In this document: positions 32,450 through 42,500 of the stretch, one piece after another | How positions within the stretch are numbered: position 1 is the first letter of the stretch | Layout: every line of letters starts with the position of its first letter | DNA from: Grammothele lineata | Lineage: Eukaryota > Basidiomycota > Agaricomycetes > Polyporales > Polyporaceae | Direction: 5' to 3' | DNA: 54,232 bases | Assembly (NCBI GenBank): GCA_002150815.3 | Contig: NDFF03000375.1 | Coordinates: forward strand, 1-54,232 | Program-made: the position numbers and the translations under genes | The notes under the pieces: generated by a model | What the model saw: the letters and a program-made list of their open reading frames with translations, nothing else | What the model was told of the DNA's origin: nothing | Databases searched by the model: none

Positions 32450-32960
32450 CGCTCGGGTGGCGGGGGCAGCGCGGGCAAGGGGAGTGCTATGAACGAGGCA
32501 GGCCAGGGGAGCGGGAGTGGGTGGCACGTCGGGGGGACAGTGGCTGCGAGGGGCGGGAGGCGCATTGGGCGTCGCAGTGAGGGGTGGGAGGTGCGTCCGT
32601 GAGGTAGCGGCGGCCTGCGGGGAGGGGCAGGAGACACGTCGAGGGCGAGGGCGGGAGTGGGCAGCGCGTTGGGCGACGGCAGCGAGGGGCGGAGGGTTTG
32701 TCGAGGGGCAGCAGCGAGGAGGTGCGTCGGCGAGGCAGTGGCGGCCGGCGAGGGCGAGGGCGAGGGCAGGAGTGGGAGTGGGAGGCGCGTTGAGCGACGG
32801 CAACGAGCGGCGGAGGGCGCGTCGGGGGGGGCGGCGGCGGGAGGAGGGGCGAGGGGCGGGAGGAGGGGCGGGGAGGCGGCGGCGGCGGCGGGAGGCGGCG
32901 GCGGCGGGAGGCGGCGGCGGCGGGAGGCGGCGGCGGCGGGAGGCGGCGGCGGGCGGCATG
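32450..32960 (+). repeat. G-rich low-complexity island (GGCGGCGGGA-type repeats)
   Basis: Strong G-over-C strand bias with tandem GGAGGCGGCGGCGGC units, densest at 32870-32955. Long frames on both strands here are artefacts of composition. Many GGG runs could form G-quadruplexes. Confidence 0.8.
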
Positions 32961-33091
32961 GCATCGAGGGGCGGCAACGAATGCCGGTGTGCCGGGCTTC
33001 CGGCTGCCGAGATCTCACAGATGCCGTGCTGTCTTATCTGAGCGGGCACAATCTAATCTATGTGAGGGAGGCTGAGAGCTCCAAGGGAAAT

Positions 33092-33209
33092 GCTGAGTGC
33101 TGGGTGAATCGCTGGGTGGGGGGAAAGGGAGGATTGCTAGCTAACTAGCTAGGGGGAGGGGTACCTGATCACGTAGCTAAGTAGCAGGGTGGATGGAGAC
33201 GCCCAGGTG
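33092..33209 (-). repeat. Right terminal inverted repeat of the KDZ element
   Basis: Inverted partner of 23594-23710, ending CAGGTG immediately before the second TGGAGTTC. Confidence 0.85.
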
Positions 33210-33217
33210 TGGAGTTC
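33210..33217 (+). repeat. Right 8-bp target duplication (TGGAGTTC) of the KDZ element
   Basis: Identical to 23586-23593. Removing one copy together with the transposon restores the integrase frame. Confidence 0.92.
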
Positions 33218-34186
33218 GCCATTAACTCTAGCCGCAATGCCTCATCGGGATTCGCGCCGTTTGAATTGAACTACGGCTACATGCCCGTCTTGGCGCGTGA
33301 ACTCCGCGCGGAGCCGGCGTTGCCCGGCGTGCGGGAGTTCGCGGAACGGGCCGTCGATAATGTACGCGAGGCGCATGACGCCATCATAGCGAGCCGCGTC
33401 GAGCAGACGTACCACGCGAACAAACATCGCCGGGCCGAGAACCCCGCAGGGGAGGAAGCGCCGTTCGCGGTGGGCCAATTGGCCTACCTATCCACGGCGG
33501 ACTTACGCATACCAAAAAATCGGGCGCGAAAGCTGGTGCCAAAGTTTATTGGGCCGTACAAAATAACGGAGGCGCACGCTGACGCGTCCGCGTACACGCT
33601 CGCGCTGCCGCCAGACCTACTCGCGAGGCGCATACATCCGAAATTCCATGTATCCCGATTGCGCCGGTATGAGCCGAACAACGACGACTTGTTCCCTCAC
33701 CGCGAGGCGCACGTGTTCTATGACTTTGGCAACGATCCGGAGCGCGAATTCTTGGTCGACGACATCGTCGCGCACGAGTGGAATGGGAACTCGGTTCGGT
33801 TCCTTGTCCAGTGGACGACGGGAGAGCCTTCCTGGGAACCATGGGGCACCGTGAAGGACCTCGAGGCAGTCACCCGCTACTTCGAACTGGTGGGCGTGAG
33901 CCATTGGCGGTCGCTCCCGCGTGGTCAGAACGTCCCAGGCCGCGTCCCTCCTGTGGGGATAGTACAGCCTGCGCGGGATGATGATACACCTGGCGCGGAT
34001 ACGCGGAACGACGTCATGCGGGGCCCCGCAGCGGATGCGCCTCTGGGCCCTCCAGCAGGCGGGGGCGCAGATCGCGGTGGCACGCCTGATGGCGCGTCCG
34101 ATGCGGCGCCGGGGACGTCACAACCCCTCGGGAGGGGTCATCGTCGGAAGATGCCGACGTGGCGGGCGCGCGAGGGGGCGGAGTAG
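33218..34186 (+). pseudogene. Pol fragment: integrase C-terminal part and chromodomain
   Basis: Continues the integrase interrupted at 23593 in the same frame, beginning AINSSRNASSGFAPFELNYG (typical of gypsy integrases). A GPY/F-like segment follows (KLVPKFIGPYKITEA, HPKFHVSRLRRYEPN). A chromodomain comes next, EFLVDDIVAHEWNGNSVRF through LVQWTTGEPSWEP, which in chromoviruses steers integration to marked chromatin. The last ~90 residues are G/P-rich and end in a basic RGHRRKMPTWRAREGAE. This part is open, but without the N-terminal half it is not functional. Confidence 0.88.
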
Positions 34187-34318
34187 CCCCTCCTGTGCTG
34201 ACAATGGGGAGGGCACCGATCGAATCTCGGTGATCAAAATGCGCCAATGCGACGCTCCGGGGCGCCAGTTTCCCATCAAACTTCCACCCCGCTTTCGCCC
34301 TCGCCCTGAACTCACGCT

Positions 34319-36352
34319 ATGGCTTCCAATAACCAACTCTACTACAACACCCCGAGCTCGCAGGCTCGAGGCACCGCCGGGGGAGGAACACCCCCCTACA
34401 ACGGCCGCAGGGGCACGTACGCCCCGTCAGCCTCGGAGGACTCCACGAGTCGCACTGGGGCGGGCCTGCCCACCCCACGGGACTGCCATCCCGTGCAAGC
34501 CCAGCCGTGGGAAGCCCATCCCACCCACCATGTGCCCGTCCACCCCGCTGGCTGCGAGGTGTGCTCGCGGTACCTGGATCATCTTGACGACGCGGAGCGG
34601 CTTGACGTCCGCTCCTTCCAGCGCGCGGTTGGCCATATCGAGGGCGATATACGCACCGCGGTATGGGACGACGCTTGGCGCGCAGGACACGAGGAAGCGC
34701 TCCAGGACCGAGCGGCTGAAAGCCGTGCATCGGACGCGGACCTTATTGCCGCCCTCCGCGAGCGGATTCGCCAGCTGGAGCAACGCGAGAGGCACCTCGT
34801 CGATGCCGTCGGCGCCCTCCGCACCGCTCACGGCGAAGACGTATTGGAGGGCAACGGATCAGGCATTTTGGAGCCGTTCCGCGACTGCGACGAGCCTCGC
34901 TCTTTTGCAGATGCCCGCGCGGCGCTCGGCCGCATCCGTGACCAGCTATGGCGCGAGCGCGCGCCCGACCGAGAGGACGCGGACCGGCAGGCCCGTATGG
35001 CCACTGGCTCTGGCAGGTCCGCCATGGCAGTGGCGCAGGCGGCACTCACCGCCGCGGGTCCTATCGACAATCCTTGGGCCTACCGGCCTTCGCGCCCCTT
35101 CGCACGCGATGCCGCGGTAGCGGGCCCATCCTATGCGACGGCCAGGGGTCCGTCGGGTGGGGGAGGGGGCCGTGACAGCCACGACCGAGGCAGCCGCGAC
35201 AGCTACGACCGGGGCAATCGCGACAACTACGATCGCCGCGACGGCTACGACCGCCGTGATGGTCATGATCGCGCACGGCCTTACAATATCACTCCGCCTC
35301 ATGGTGACGAGCCTGGGGGCGACACCGGCCCATTGCCGGTCAAACGTCCCCCCGATAAGCCGGAGAAACGCTCGCCGAACAAGAAGCTCCGCACGACCAC
35401 TGGGGATGACCAGAGCGTTTCGAAAGGACAATCAGCGCCGTTCCACGACGTGATCTATCCAGACGCGATGCCCCAGGATCTAGCCGAGCTCAAGAAGATC
35501 CTTGAGAATTCGCAGCACGAGACCATCGGCACGGCGGCCGTCAACCGCCTCCGTCAGTGGGTCAACACTGCCACGCACAAGAAACGCCATGAGCGCACCG
35601 AGGCTGAGGATTACCTAGTGCGCAACTGGCGCGCGCCCGACTGGGCCGCCGATTCTAGCCATTCCCGTGCTCGCGCGTCACGGCCAGGCATTGGTTTAGC
35701 GCCGCCCTGCATTGGCGACCCGCCCGATGTGTGGATTACTTGGCTCAACAAGGTTCGCAATACCATGCGAGGCGTGAGGCGACTCGAGGATGGCTCGGTG
35801 GACGAGGCAACCGCGTGCGGTCACTCGTATGCCGCTATCATAGCTCAGCCGAACCGCTCGGACGCGCGCGCGCGCGAGTCCATTCTGGAGGCTTTCGCGC
35901 GGCTCTTCGTGGACGCTGGTCAATTCGAGGAACGGACGAGGGACCTCGCCATTGACGCCGAGTTGCGCGTACAACCCTACACGGGGCCGATTCCCCCGAC
36001 TACCGACAGTCTCTTAGAACACATCACTAAGAGTGGTATATCGCCGGAGGCTGTGCGCCACTCCTTCCAGGCCTGGGCCGAGGAATGGCTCGGAGAGCGC
36101 GGGGCAACGGAGACCTCCGCTACCGCGGGCGATCTTGCGGGCCACTCGGCAGACACGGAGGCGCCTCTGGCCTCCCCATCGGGTAATGGTCCGGACACGA
36201 ACGAGTCCGGTGACGCACCCCCTACCAGCGAGCCATCGGGGTCCGGATTGGTCGCGTCCGTCGTTGGTGGGCCTCCTGGGGATCCAGGCATCAACGAGGA
36301 TGCCGCTATGAAGGATGCTAACCCGACATCACCAGCCGCATCTCAGCCTTAA
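34319..36352 (+). CDS. Unexplained 677-aa ORF between pol and the 3' LTR
   Basis: A single open frame starts 130 bp after the pol stop and ends 198 bp before the 3' LTR. Residues of about 70-170 contain CEVCSRYLDHLDDAERLDV and a coiled-coil segment (LIAALRERIRQLEQRERHL). Residues of about 275-330 are a glycine/arginine tract with DRGS/RDxYDR repeats, like RNA-binding RGG regions. Residues of about 370-600 are helical (PQDLAELKKILENSQ, WITWLNKVRNTMRGVRRL), and the C-terminal 75 residues are disordered. There is no signal peptide or membrane segment, so it is not an envelope despite its position. It could hold a displaced nucleocapsid or Gag-like function, but this is inference. Confidence 0.7.
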   Translation: MASNNQLYYNTPSSQARGTAGGGTPPYNGRRGTYAPSASEDSTSRTGAGLPTPRDCHPVQAQPWEAHPTHHVPVHPAGCEVCSRYLDHLDDAERLDVRSFQRAVGHIEGDIRTAVWDDAWRAGHEEALQDRAAESRASDADLIAALRERIRQLEQRERHLVDAVGALRTAHGEDVLEGNGSGILEPFRDCDEPRSFADARAALGRIRDQLWRERAPDREDADRQARMATGSGRSAMAVAQAALTAAGPIDNPWAYRPSRPFARDAAVAGPSYATARGPSGGGGGRDSHDRGSRDSYDRGNRDNYDRRDGYDRRDGHDRARPYNITPPHGDEPGGDTGPLPVKRPPDKPEKRSPNKKLRTTTGDDQSVSKGQSAPFHDVIYPDAMPQDLAELKKILENSQHETIGTAAVNRLRQWVNTATHKKRHERTEAEDYLVRNWRAPDWAADSSHSRARASRPGIGLAPPCIGDPPDVWITWLNKVRNTMRGVRRLEDGSVDEATACGHSYAAIIAQPNRSDARARESILEAFARLFVDAGQFEERTRDLAIDAELRVQPYTGPIPPTTDSLLEHITKSGISPEAVRHSFQAWAEEWLGERGATETSATAGDLAGHSADTEAPLASPSGNGPDTNESGDAPPTSEPSGSGLVASVVGGPPGDPGINEDAAMKDANPTSPAASQP

Positions 36353-36539
36353 TTGGCTTGCGTCAGGTCGTTGCGCGCGACCGCCACTCGGGAGTTTACT
36401 TTCCCGCGCACCCGTGTTCGGACTCTCACCGAATGCTCATATACGTGTCTAATAGGCGAGCTATCCACTCGCTTTGCGCCTGTGTTATTCCTCGCGAGGC
36501 CGCACGCCTGGCTCGTATTTCGATTCGATTTTCGTCCTG

Positions 36540-36550
36540 AGGGGGGAGGG
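36540..36550 (+). promoter_or_regulatory. Polypurine tract
   Basis: An uninterrupted purine run (AGGGGGGAGGG) directly abuts the 3' LTR, as required for priming plus-strand synthesis. Confidence 0.85.
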
Positions 36551-36787
36551 TGTAAGGGCGCGGGTTCCCGATAAGGCAACCCGCGCGCCGCGGGCTGACT
36601 AACCCGCGGTCGGCCGTTCGATCGCGTATAACTGTACAGTACCAGTGGCGTCAGCCACCCAGGCTTTTATATTCGAGGGGCAACGAGTAGCGTTGCCCAG
36701 CTCTTCAACACCCTGTACATCTACCTACTGAGTAATATACTTGGTCGAGTGTAGTTGCCCAGGTCCGAGCTCTAGCCAACACTTACA
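36551..36787 (+). repeat. 3' LTR (237 bp)
   Basis: Begins TGTAAG and ends CTTACA, with no visible difference from 20539-20775. Followed by the second GGGAC at 36788-36792. Confidence 0.93.
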
Positions 36788-36792
36788 GGGAC

Positions 36793-37541
36793 CGTACAAC
36801 CCGGGGAGCGCGCGCGTGTAGGGCGCAAGTGGCTGAGCAATCGCGCTGCTGCTCGTGCCCGGCGTGATTGCCACAGCACGCTCCTGGCCGAGGGCCTATA
36901 AGCAAATATCAACGAGTCAACGCTAGTCATGTCTCGCTGAGGTACGTACACGCCACGGCTTATTGCACGTCATATCACTGTGAACACAAGCCCTACTCGT
37001 AGTTGGCTTGGTAGGGACCGGCTTCGCCCCAGAGGGGCCTCATCCCTTGTCGAGAGGCCTCATCTAGTCACTGGGGTGGCTGTTTGACGCTTCTTGTGAG
37101 TTTCCGAGACACACAAGTAGCTAAGAAGCATCTTAAGGACTTACAGCGTGAATTCCTCGTAAATGAGTGACATTCGGCGAGGAACAGGAAGGGAGGTTCC
37201 ACTGAGCGCCCAGACGACCCGGAAATTCACATACAGGACGCCGGAAAAAGCTCGTTCCGGGGTTTCACCCCGGAATCCTGACCGAACGAGGGTATTACGG
37301 GGTGAGAAACCCGGGGTAGAACAGAGGAAATAGCACTGTCAGCGGGGGGGACAAAAATCCTCTGTTGTAACCCCGGAAATTCCATGTCCGAAAAGTAGTG
37401 TAATATAGCACGGTAATAAACACAAGGGAAACCATGTATTTTCCGGGGTCATTGAGTACTAGGTGGCTGAACAACTATATGCTCGCGCGCGCGCATGTGC
37501 AGTTCGAACTTCGTGTGAGTGCGTCAGAGCAGTGTTAAATT
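36793..37541. other. Non-coding region with a GGAAA-type motif cluster and foldback sequences
   Basis: Between 37200 and 37450 the motif CCGGAAA/GGAAA (either strand) recurs about seven times. A short palindrome (TTCCGGGG...CCCCGGAA, 37255-37274) and an inverted pair (37311-37328 with 37359-37376) lie in the same stretch. A similar cluster occurs at 45120-45380. These may be the subterminal repeats of a CACTA-type element that spans the region between them. Confidence 0.45.
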
Positions 37542-38271
37542 TCATGTTCTCAGAGCTCTACTATAACATGCCTGACAGTTGTCTATTTCTTCGTCTACCT
37601 CCTTGTTATGCTCCAACAGTGCCGTACGCTGCTCCATCAACTTATCTTTCCTTGCCTGGCATTCTCGAAAGTCAGCTATGAGAGCAGCAGCGTCGGCTAG
37701 AAAGGTTCGAGCCAATGCGAACAACGCTTCGGTGGCGCTTCTGTGCTGGGCGCACATGCTTGCCGTATGCGAGGGTGTTAGCTCCAGGGTGGCGGTCTCC
37801 CAGTCCAGATTGTCAGTGCCTGCGACTGGCGGATCGTGTGGGCCCTCAACGGCCGGACGTTCAAGCAGAGATTGAGGCGGTGCGCATGGGGAGGGGGGTT
37901 GTGTCTGAGACTGGAACCATTGACTTTGACCGTCTTCCTGAGTGAAGACGTCCAGGAAATCTGATAAGGATCCAATGGCAAGTGAATTTCGAATCGTGTA
38001 ATGAAAGACGGCGTACAGCTTACCTCGCACCACCTGTGTCCCAGTCTTCCTCTCGTCAGCAGGCTCCTCCTCCTCCTCCTCATCACAAATCTCAGGACTC
38101 GGACAAGTCCCCACCGCCGCTGCATTGAGGTCTCCTGCCGGCGGACTTGCGGGCGAACCCTCGCACAACTGCAGAGTCGGACAAGCAGCTGGAGAAGGTA
38201 GGGAATAGTTAGTGGAGTGGAGATGAGGAAAGACGCGTGAACGTACCAGCAGTATACACAGGAGGCGGCAT
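37542..38271 (-). CDS. Small coiled-coil protein, unknown (202 aa, three exons)
   Basis: Exons 38271-38247, 38188-38024 and 37960-37542 join in phase with GT-AG introns of 58 and 63 nt. The N-terminus (MPPPVYTA...) is followed by a Glu-rich stretch (CDEEEEEEPADERK), a P/S-rich linker and a C-terminal helix likely to form a coiled coil (EALFALARTFLADAAALIA, then CQARKDKLMEQRTALLEHN). No domain was recognised. A TATA-like sequence lies ~75 nt upstream. It sits between the gypsy element and Tnp2. If the GGAAA clusters mark the ends of one transposon, this gene would be inside it. Confidence 0.6.
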
Positions 38272-38343
38272 GAAGCAAGTTGGGCAAGGGATGCACCTAC
38301 GTGCGCCGTGCGCTCGGCCTCGGTCGAGTCTGCTGGGCGTCTA

Positions 38344-38352
38344 TTAAATATA
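38344..38352 (-). promoter_or_regulatory. TATA-like element of the 37542-38271 gene
   Basis: TATATTTAA on the minus strand, about 73-81 nt upstream of the start codon. Confidence 0.4.
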
Positions 38353-38965
38353 GGCGCACGTTGACAAGCGCAGATAAGTACTCCTACGGCCGTTGCACTT
38401 TGGTATCATGATTACAGAACAGGGATATGTACATATTACACTAGGCTGGAAAACAGCCACCATTCGAGTACTACAACTCTTGGGAAGCAAGAATAGTAGC
38501 CACAGCACCGTGTGGCCGCTGCTCACCCGCAACCGGCATGTGTCCGCACTTTACTCCCGCCTGATACGCTCCCCAAATCCCACTGACATTCCTCATGCGT
38601 GAGTACCATTGACTCCCTGCGGTAGAGCGCAGCAGGGGGCATGTTCACTGTGGGCTTCGAGTCGACATGCAGGAGCGCGTGCAGGAGGTGCGTCGCGAGT
38701 GAGACTGTGCGTAGATTTGGTCATGAGACTCGTTTCGCCTTCAAACCAATTTCGTGAGTTAATATAAGCTATGGAGATCATGGACGTACAGTTTGACAGA
38801 TGTTCGTATTGCCCAAAACTAGCGAATTATTCAGTTTGTGCCATCACCGCCAAGAGTGCTGAAGCGCGCTGCACCTCACTTCTATACGCAGTAGCTTCGG
38901 AAGCTGCTTGCTTGTCTGCGCCATCCCCAACTGAGTCACCGCCGCGAGCCTCCACAGTTCAGGAT
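38353..38965. other. Intergenic region, no feature seen
   Basis: Only short unsupported frames; no repeats recognised. Confidence 0.4.
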
Positions 38966-39510
38966 TCACGCACCTGAACTTGAACGCGCCCCACGTCGTG
39001 TGGTCCACCAGCTCCTGATAGCCCAGCTCCGCACTTGCCTCACAACGTCCGCGAGCCCTTCACCTTTGCAACGAAGGTCATGCGCAACTCGAGGCGCAGT
39101 GCGAGCGCACACCGCCACCGCTACGTGCAGGTTCAGCAGGCACTCAAAGTGCGGGCTCGGGCCGGCTGAGCTTGCGGACATTCCCTGGGGCGAGGACGTT
39201 CACGGCGCACGATGCTGCCACAGCTTGCACCCGCTCGAGGACTTAGCCTATCCGGCACGGAATGCTGTATGCGTGAATGGGTGCGTGGGGGATAGATTGC
39301 GAGAGAAGGGTGCGCACGAGGGCGACGGCCATGGCCATAATGTTGTACTTGTCCGCAGTGGCGAGGATCGTGTTGAGGACGGGGAGTCGTTGAGTGGCAG
39401 GAGGGTGACACCGCTGAAGCGTCGGCGTGTTGCGGCGCCGATCGTGGAAAGAATATGCCTGAACCACCCCGACATACGCTGCAGGGTGGTGGACAAGTGG
39501 GGATGCATTA
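38966..39510 (-). pseudogene. Decayed BTB/POZ-domain gene fragment
   Basis: On the minus strand, pieces in different frames fit the C-terminal part of a fungal BTB protein. VLNTILATADKYNIMAMAV resembles the KY-containing helix that follows the BTB core. After an in-frame stop (after PCRIG) comes VLERVQAVAASCAVNVLAP followed by GNVRKLSRPEP, then another stop. The start of the piece (STTLQRMSGWFRHI, RRFSGVTLLPLNDSP) lies in a third frame. At least two stops and a frame change make it non-functional. It ends about 50 bp from the Tnp2 stop codon. The family assignment is from remembered motif patterns and is moderate. Confidence 0.5.
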
Positions 39511-39561
39511 GGGGCGACTAGGACACATCTAATGAGGAGGTGGGAGACGCACCTATATCCT

Positions 39562-42500
39562 TCATGCCTCATCCACTGCCAGGGCACGAGACAATGAACC
39601 ACTTCGATCGACAATAGCCCACTTGTCATCGGCTGTCGCCACCGGCACCCTTCCGACCACACATTGAATGCAAGTGACGTCAAGGACGTCCAGCTCACCC
39701 TCGTCCGCGTAATAATGAATATTAAGGCGATGATTGGTAGTGGTGATGGCGCATGAGCGTATAGCGGCCAGAACGATTGATGTTGGCTCGTCGAGATCGA
39801 GGGAGCTGAGAGAGGCCTCCGTGTTGAACGAGAGGCAAATGATGTGTTCGAGCCGTCCGTAGAAGGTTTGTAATTCATATTCAGGCTGCTTCTTGCGCTT
39901 CCTAGCGTGCTTATCGACATAGGTCTCATACTAGGGAAAGCATTAGCCTGTGGTGACTAGTTGTGTTCTATCAAGTAGCCATGACTATGAACTTACCCGC
40001 ACGAATGTCTGGTCTCGCACATCTTCCCGGCGCTTGAGCATAGAAGCTGCGTGTATCGTGTCGCCGCCATTCAAGATGCGCAGCTTCGCCCACTGGAGGT
40101 ACTCATCTGGTAGATGTGGCCGGATCGAGCTTGGCCGCTTGGTAAAACGAGTTGCCAGAGCACCAATAATCTTATCCTGCAAGCCTTTCGGTGGCTTGAA
40201 CAACTCGGATCGGGGCATGAGGATGCATGTAGGATCTTCGGAAGGCAATGTCAGCAACATGTATATACAGAGCCTCGCAAACTGATTACATACATTCGGA
40301 AAGAGCCAGCTCGCCTGCCCGTAGGTCGGTCTCCGCAGACGGTGCTGTGTGCCGAATAGAGAACTCCAATGGCGGTAAATTATACGTACATATAATCAAC
40401 GTGAGCCGAGCGACTTCAAGGATGTATCTGTCAATGCTTGCCCAAGGAAATCGTCGGCTGCGAATTGCGGATTGAAGAGTGCCACAAAACCGCTCCATTG
40501 GGAAAGCCCACGATGCCCAGACGGGCCCTGTGGCCTCTATACCATCCGCAATGTGAAGAAGAGCATGGATAGTCACCGGGCAGGTGGAAAGTCGAGCTGG
40601 ATCTCCTTGGTAATAGTAGCTATAGAAGGCAGTTTACGAGAGGTTAACGATAGGAACTGGGTCCGATGATGCGGTAGGTATATGGCTACGTACTCTTCAT
40701 ATTTCTGAACCCACTTTGCGAAGCCTTCTCTGATACTCTTGATGTCATCCTGGGGCATCTCAAACTGGAGGCACATGTGGAGGAGCTCAACGAGGTCGAC
40801 GAAGTGCTTGTAGTATCGCATGTGAGAGAATCGTCGCCGAAGGAGAGGCGGAGCAATATACAAGGTCCACACTGACCAAGCGTCAGCCGTGCATGCCGAG
40901 CGATCCTGCGCGATGTTGCCGAGTCGAGGTCCTAAGACAGAGGGTATGGTCTTGCCACTGCGCGCGGTTGCCTCACCAATTGCTGCCCAGACTGTGTCGC
41001 CAAGAATGTAGTCTTCAGTACCTTCGTCGAGCCCTTTGAACGTCCCAGTCCAGAGAGCAATGAGGTTGGGGATCAGATTCTCCCAGATGAGGTGCATAAA
41101 ATCGTACGGGAAGGAGGAGGGGAACGATAGGGACGGAAGATAACTGAGAAGGGGAAGCCCTTTCACGCCGGACGCCTTTGCTAGACGCTCCGCCTCTGCG
41201 CCTGTCTTTGCCGCCATGACCTGCCGCCCTTGTGCCAACATCTCCTCATGCTCACGCATCAGAAGAGCTTTGGGATCGTAAGACTTCACCTGTTCAGCGT
41301 CTCTACGGACATCGGGATGACGTGCGCGGTTGAGGGGGACATAGTGGGTAGTAGCACGAGAGCCAGGCACCCGAAGTCCGGTAATCTTGCACATACGACA
41401 TGGTGCGTACCCGTTGTGCCCTTTGATCTGCATGACCATGGATACTGCAGGCATGTCTCCAGAGACGAGGATCAAAAAAGCGCGGAGGAGGAATGGGGAT
41501 GAGGAGAGGATATCGTAGGCCGGTGTCCCAATGGCAAGCTTCAAGAACTCCTGGACCGCAGGCCACAAGAACGAGTCAAAGTCCTTGGGCTTTCGTGGAC
41601 CGGGAATGACGCCAATAGGTATGATATTTTCCTTGTGAAAACGGGTCTCTGGTGGCAAGTTGTAGTTGTATAGGATCAGTGGCCACGCGGTCTTCTTTCG
41701 ACGTCTCCAAGGAGCGAATCCGTCTGTCGACAACCCCAAGGCGATATCACGATGGTCGGCAAAATACGTAGCCCCAACAGGCTGTCCGTCGATAATGATT
41801 GGTTGGCCGCAGAGGTTGCGGTACTGCGACGAGTCGAAGACGTCTTGGATGATACCCGGCTGAGCCTTAAAAGATGCACGGTAACTCATTTCTTGAGCCT
41901 TCTCTTTGTTGGCGTACAATGCGACGAGCCGAATGATAATGGACAGGTATGTGAACTGCTGGCGAGGCGCACCATATTCATCATATCGTGGCTCCTGACA
42001 GTACGGACAGGCGTCAAGATCGGCATACGAACCGGTGTACGCCAGACATGACTGAATGCAGCAATCATATCGTTCGGGTTGAAGACCAGAGAGGAATGCG
42101 ATGCGAGAGCGGAGTTGTTTCAGGGATGGAAGGCCGTCGACGATGCCGAAGGTGCGTGCAAAGTCGTTATAAGCTCCCTCCGTGACCTTATGCTTCAACT
42201 GGAAGGTGAAAATGCGTAACAGCTGTCTATCCTCGTCACTCAGCCTAGAGTCTAGTGAGAGAATTCAGCTTGCTGGTACTATGGAGAATATTGAAAGAGT
42301 GACGACTAACCTAACGCTGTTACGCGATCCAGAAATGCTGCATATAAACGGTCTCGTGCCCCTAGTCCTGGCACGAACTCTTCGTCGTCAGACAGCCAAT
42401 CCGCGGCCTCGCTATCATCGGAGAAATCAGAGGAAGAGTCAGACGAGTCATCCCAGTCATCAAGGTCGTTGCCATCTGTATCGCTCTCGTAATCCTCGAC

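Larger units (their letters stand above)
23594..33209 (+). mobile_element. Complete KDZ-superfamily DNA transposon (9616 bp)
   Basis: KDZ (Kyakuja-Dileera-Zisupton) elements are cut-and-paste transposons expanded in basidiomycetes. This copy has ends CACCTG...CAGGTG, imperfect inverted repeats of about 117 bp, an 8-bp target duplication, an intact-looking transposase gene and two further plus-strand genes. All three genes point the same way. KDZ elements in fungi have been reported alongside TET/JBP-type dioxygenase genes; no HxD-type dioxygenase motif was found here. GC-skewed low-complexity tracts lie just inside both ends. Confidence 0.93.
20539..36787 (+). mobile_element. Chromodomain Ty3/gypsy retrotransposon carrying a nested KDZ transposon
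   Basis: Bounded by 237-bp LTRs and a GGGAC target duplication. Order on the plus strand: LTR, Gag-like ORF, RNase H and integrase (broken), KDZ insertion, rest of integrase with chromodomain, a 677-residue ORF, polypurine tract, LTR. Without the KDZ insertion and its extra 8-bp target copy the element would be about 6.6 kb. The two LTRs show no difference by eye, so integration is recent. Capsid/nucleocapsid, protease and reverse transcriptase are missing, so this copy could only have moved with enzymes supplied by another element, unless they were lost after insertion. Confidence 0.92.

Noticed and set aside
32342..33049. 235-codon minus-strand proline/arginine-rich frame and overlapping plus-strand frames
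   Set aside because: Composition artefacts of the G-rich repeat island inside the KDZ element.
23594..33209. TET/JBP dioxygenase gene in the KDZ element
   Set aside because: Looked for because some fungal KDZ elements are associated with them; no HxD motif or double-stranded beta-helix signature was seen in either passenger.
40573..40700. Apparent frameshift in Tnp2 after KLPSIATITKE
   Set aside because: A 74-nt intron with a consensus GTACGT donor (40693-40620) joins the two frames exactly, so no mutation is needed.
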